Assembly: GCA_037783545.1 (NCBI GenBank) | Contig: JBBELK010000457.1 | Location: 124,001-188,000, forward strand | Direction of reading: 5' to 3' | DNA from: Henricia sp. BOLD:AAB3569 | Taxonomy: Eukaryota > Echinodermata > Asteroidea > Spinulosida > Echinasteridae | DNA: 64,000 nt | Shown here: in pieces, positions 60,853 to 64,000 of the stretch | Numbering within the stretch: position 1 is the stretch's first letter | Layout of the letters: each line of letters opens with the position of its first letter | Position numbers and translations under genes: made by a program | The notes under the pieces: model-generated | Database searches by the model: none | The model's input: only the letters and a program-made list of their open reading frames with translations | What the model was told of the DNA's origin: nothing

Positions 60853-61009
60853 ATCAAAGTTACCCAAAGTTTGACTTCACGAGTTGACAAGAAAAACCCG
60901 ACAAAAAGTGTTGATAGCAATGGTAACAAACACCACATGGTTTTATCTCCCGAGTAAAATGGTACCTTTGTGGGGGAAATTACCAACTGAAGGTGCCCTT
61001 TAAAAAAAT

Positions 61010-61250
61010 CGTAAGGTCACTGACTCGCAATACTCAGATGCAAACTTGGGGTTGCGGGTTTGATACCCGACCGTGGTACCTGCAGTGCCCTTGATCATGG
61101 CGCCTAAACACACTTGCTCCATCCTTCGGATGTAAAGCCGGTGTGTGTTGTGTAACACACTTAAAATATCCTAGAGCATTATATCGTGGCCGTCGGCTGC
61201 CAATGGCGCCACCCACCTATGTATCTCGATGTATCTCGAAGACATTTGTA
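61010..61250 (+). repeat. SINE family S1, copy
   Basis: GGTCACTGACTCGCAATACT, GGGGTTGCGGGTTTGATACC and TTGCTCCATCCTTCGGA. Confidence 0.7.
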
Positions 61251-61424
61251 AGCTTCATGCAATTCAGCCTACGAGCTACGAATAGAGTACTAAAGTGTGT
61301 TGACCCTTTTCTCTGCGCTTTAACAATTGACGTTTCAGATTGCCAGCGAATGTTTAGACCCAGTTGCCATGTCAAATGACATCACACTTTAGTAGTCTAT
61401 TGAAGTAGTCTATTGAAGTAGGGG

Positions 61425-61715
61425 CGGTCGGATTGGCGTACGGGTTCTTTCCTCGCCTTTCACCTCTGGCGTCCCGGGTTCGAATCCGGGGCGTGTATGT
61501 GGATTGGGTTTGCAGTCCCTATATACTTGACCGCGTGGGTTTTCCCCTGGGGCATTTCTCTAGGGGTTTTCCTCCCACTTCTAAAACTGCAACTCCTTCT
61601 TCGTCATCTCAAGTTGATAATATAGTATAGTTAAAGCTAAAACCGTATAGTTGATGGCATAAAGGGCCTTAGTTGCCGAAAATGCCATAAAATATACAAC
61701 AACAACAACAACTAT
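61425..61715 (+). repeat. tRNA-derived SINE family S4
   Basis: Head GGGGCGGTCGGATTGG, B-box CCCGGGTTCGAATCCGG, body CCTCCCACTTCTAAAACTGC, tail ACAACAACAACAAC. A tail-only piece lies at 60495-60565. Confidence 0.78.
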
Positions 61716-63093
61716 TGAAGTAGTCTATTGAACCCATTAAATAAATTTAAATATAGATTTCTACAAGACAGTTATATCAACATTATTCTTTAATTATGCA
61801 ATACTGTTTCTGAAAGTTTTCCAAACATGTAATCTGTCTTTATTTAACCATAATAACCACAATCGCGGCTTGTACCTAATGGCTGAGAAAAAAAATTATC
61901 ATCTTATGTTTGGTTATTTCATTTCCATGGTAACTAGGCACCAAAACATATTCCTCTTCCACTTTTGAATTTCTTGCACAAGCCACAACAAAATATGGGA
62001 TGGGAGGTAAATTCACATAAATTCCTCATCGGGATTCGAACCCGAGACCCCTGACACATGCACACCGGGCAGATGAAGTTTCCCTCCAGAATGATGCAGA
62101 ATCCACCCTCTCTCGGTGTTGCATATGCGGATGCGAACTTCACTAGACTGGCATTCATTTCACCGGGGTATTTTGTAAGAATTTGGTACTCTGCACACCT
62201 TGTAAACAGGGTACTCCACGTGTAATGCACATGTAATACGAAACGACGATATTATTTTATCGGTATATAAAAATGATAGGGAGAGGGTTAAAGGTCAACG
62301 TCTGGGCGTGCAGCCGGCGGCTGTTTAGCCACTCATCAAAACGGGGAAAAAGGGAACTTTAATTTGGCATGGGACACGATGTTTCACACCTACTCAGCTA
62401 TGTAGTCAAGAGTGGAAGAAAAATGCACTTTTGGCCCGACAGGATTGACATTTGCGACGCTAAAAGCTTTCAAATATTGTGCAGCTTAAAGCCGCTCGTC
62501 CCGGGGATTTACACCGTACACTCGCAGCGCTACAAGTGCTTTGGGACGACCCGGTTAGCGGTGTTTAGAAAGATTGTTTCTTCGCAGGCAGGCCGTGATT
62601 CTTATGGAATGTGTGGTCATAATATGACGTCATGCTATGGATAAGACATCGGCTCGACGCTGGCGCTATGGCATGTACATCCTGGTGTATCCTCACAGGA
62701 GAAAACGCAGCGTAGGCGATAGGTTAGCTGATACCAGCGTTCTGTGATTAATGTTGCACAGCGTAACCGTTCACGACCCCAGGTTTCATCCGAGCTTCAG
62801 GCGCACGTATCTGGTAGAGGCATCTAGCTTCCGGGAGCTGTTGCAGCCGGAATCTGCACCTATGCCCAATTAATCAAAGTGAATCTCTTGCAATGCAGAT
62901 TTTATGTTTATACTGACTGGGTCAGGGACGCAGTCTTGTCATACCAAGCTAACCAGATCATACCAAGTTGCATTTGGACGTATCAGTTTTAGTATCTAGT
63001 CTTAAGGAACGTCGTGTGTATCCTTGGTCGTGTGTGGTTCGTGTGCGGTGTGTAAATTTTGAGCATCGCTCAAAGTCAAACTTTAACGGAACC
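61716..63093. other. Upstream region of the NtA-like gene
   Basis: Holds a tRNA-like fragment near 62028-62050 (inverted GGGATTCGAACCCGAG) and a 91-codon frame at 62369-62644 with no recognised domain. No core promoter could be assigned. Confidence 0.4.
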
Positions 63094-63622
63094 ATGATGA
63101 CAAGGACTCGTTCAAGACTCCCTTGGCTGTTTCTTATGCTCGCCCTGCCTGCCTGTATAATTCTCATCCCTGTTAGTGAGGGGTGCATTTTAGCGAGTGA
63201 TGGATGGACCCCGATGTCCGTCGAGAACCGAACCCTTCAGGCTCAAGTCGTCCTATCGGGAACGGTGGTGGAGCTCCGAGGCCGGGCTCCGGGGGTGACA
63301 CCGCACGGCGGTAGCGGGATCTATTCGGCCGAGGTATCGGTGGACGAGGTCTACAAAGGCTATCCTTTCTTCAACAAAGTCTTGCCTCTCACGACTGACT
63401 CAGAATCTGGTAATATCTACCTCATTAGAGGATTTGGATCCAGAGAAAAGTGTCTCTCGCAGGTCAGAGCCAACCAGAAGTACATCATGTTTTTGACCAC
63501 GGTGCCGGTGTCCAGCGGACGGGAGGAAGACGGCATGAGGTTGCTCGCGAGGTACGATGATATTTTCGGTGCAGTGGTCGAGTTTAGTCCGGAAGAGGAG
63601 AAAAGGGTGCACAATGGTGTAG
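63094..63622 (+). CDS. Secreted protein with agrin NtA-like domain, first coding exon
   Basis: Starts at ACCATGATGAC (63094) and ends at GTGTAG|GTAAGA (63622), 529 nt, phase 1. Residues 1-30 form a signal peptide (LPWLFLMLALPACIIL core, cut near SEG|C31). The mature part resembles the agrin N-terminal (NtA) OB-fold: C31, VVLSGTVVELRG, YSAEVSVDEVYKGY, NIYLIRGFGSREKC (C120), QKYIMFLTT. In vertebrate agrin this domain binds laminin and its two cysteines pair. The in-frame ATG at 62968 is less likely because it would bury the signal peptide. The rest of the gene lies right of the window, so agrin itself versus another NtA/TIMP-like protein cannot be settled. Confidence 0.6.
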
Positions 63623-64000
63623 GTAAGAACAAATATTTGCCTCATTTTCTACAACCCGCCCCCTCCCCCTTCCCCCGACAGCCATACGATATAAAACAAT
63701 ATTGGAAATCTAATAACATTGGACCTGAGATGCATCATAACAGTTTGTGCGCACTTGGCCCTATACATAGTGGTTTCCTGACACTTCTATAACATTTTTC
63801 ACACTATAGGCCTAGTAGTAGAAGAGTGTAACGTCAATTTGTTTTAGGTCTACTGAAACTGTATAGAGCAGCGAGCATGAACGAAAGATTCCTGAAACAT
63901 TACTGGACAGATGAACGAAAGATGCGTGTATGCGCGCTCGTAGGTGAAAAAGGATCGGGTAAGGGGTATAGGGGAGGGTAGGATTAAGCCCTGCTCCTCG

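Noticed and set aside
62369-62644. 91-codon frame upstream of the NtA-like gene
   Set aside because: No signal peptide, domain or repeat match; probably chance.

Overview
The window is eukaryotic DNA from an intron-rich, repeat-rich animal genome, most likely a marine invertebrate deuterostome (echinoderm or hemichordate-like). This is inferred from vertebrate-like DHX30 and ribulose-phosphate epimerase genes, tandem secreted C-type lectins, an agrin-NtA-like exon, and dense tRNA-derived SINEs and palindromic MITEs. The species cannot be fixed from sequence alone. There are no operons. Most open frames longer than 60 codons are chance or repeat-derived.

Layout, left to right. Positions 1505-24459, minus strand: thirteen phase-consistent exons of a DHX30-type mitochondrial DExH RNA helicase, whose 3' part runs off the left edge. 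Its 9.2-kb intron 8 (4880-14075) holds two tandem, opposite-strand, single-exon C-type lectin genes (6477-6995 and 8223-8738) and a relic of a third. Positions 24460-26534 form the DHX30/RPE divergent intergenic region, which includes the 3' end of a non-LTR retrotransposon with a 17-bp minisatellite. Positions 26535-33564, plus strand: a complete seven-exon ribulose-5-phosphate 3-epimerase gene encoding 229 residues. Positions 38092-44234, minus strand: a four-exon F-box/leucine-rich-repeat gene, tail-to-tail with RPE. Positions 44660-56705 are almost entirely long inverted-repeat elements: a 2.9-kb element with a SAP-like coding relic (44818-47764), a 3.4-kb foldback element with inverted 53-bp minisatellite arms (47935-51335), and a 4.2-kb foldback element whose centre is a CpG-rich tandem array (51425-55665). 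Positions 56.7-63 kb hold scattered SINEs and MITEs. Positions 63094-63622, plus strand: the first coding exon of a secreted protein with an agrin NtA-like domain, continuing beyond the right edge.

The genes look functionally unrelated: mitochondrial RNA metabolism, pentose phosphate pathway, ubiquitin ligase adaptor, innate-type lectins, extracellular matrix. What links the region is transposon biology. MITEs nest three deep, sit against a splice donor (DHX30 exon 7), fill an intron (F-box gene intron 1), begin 8 nt after a stop codon (F-box gene), and lie in opposite orientation around two exons. Several sequence-unrelated MITE families share TTAA-flanked ends beginning TTAAAG. The two adjacent foldback elements, built like the sea urchin TU/Drosophila FB class but with unfamiliar subrepeats, are the best candidates for something undescribed.
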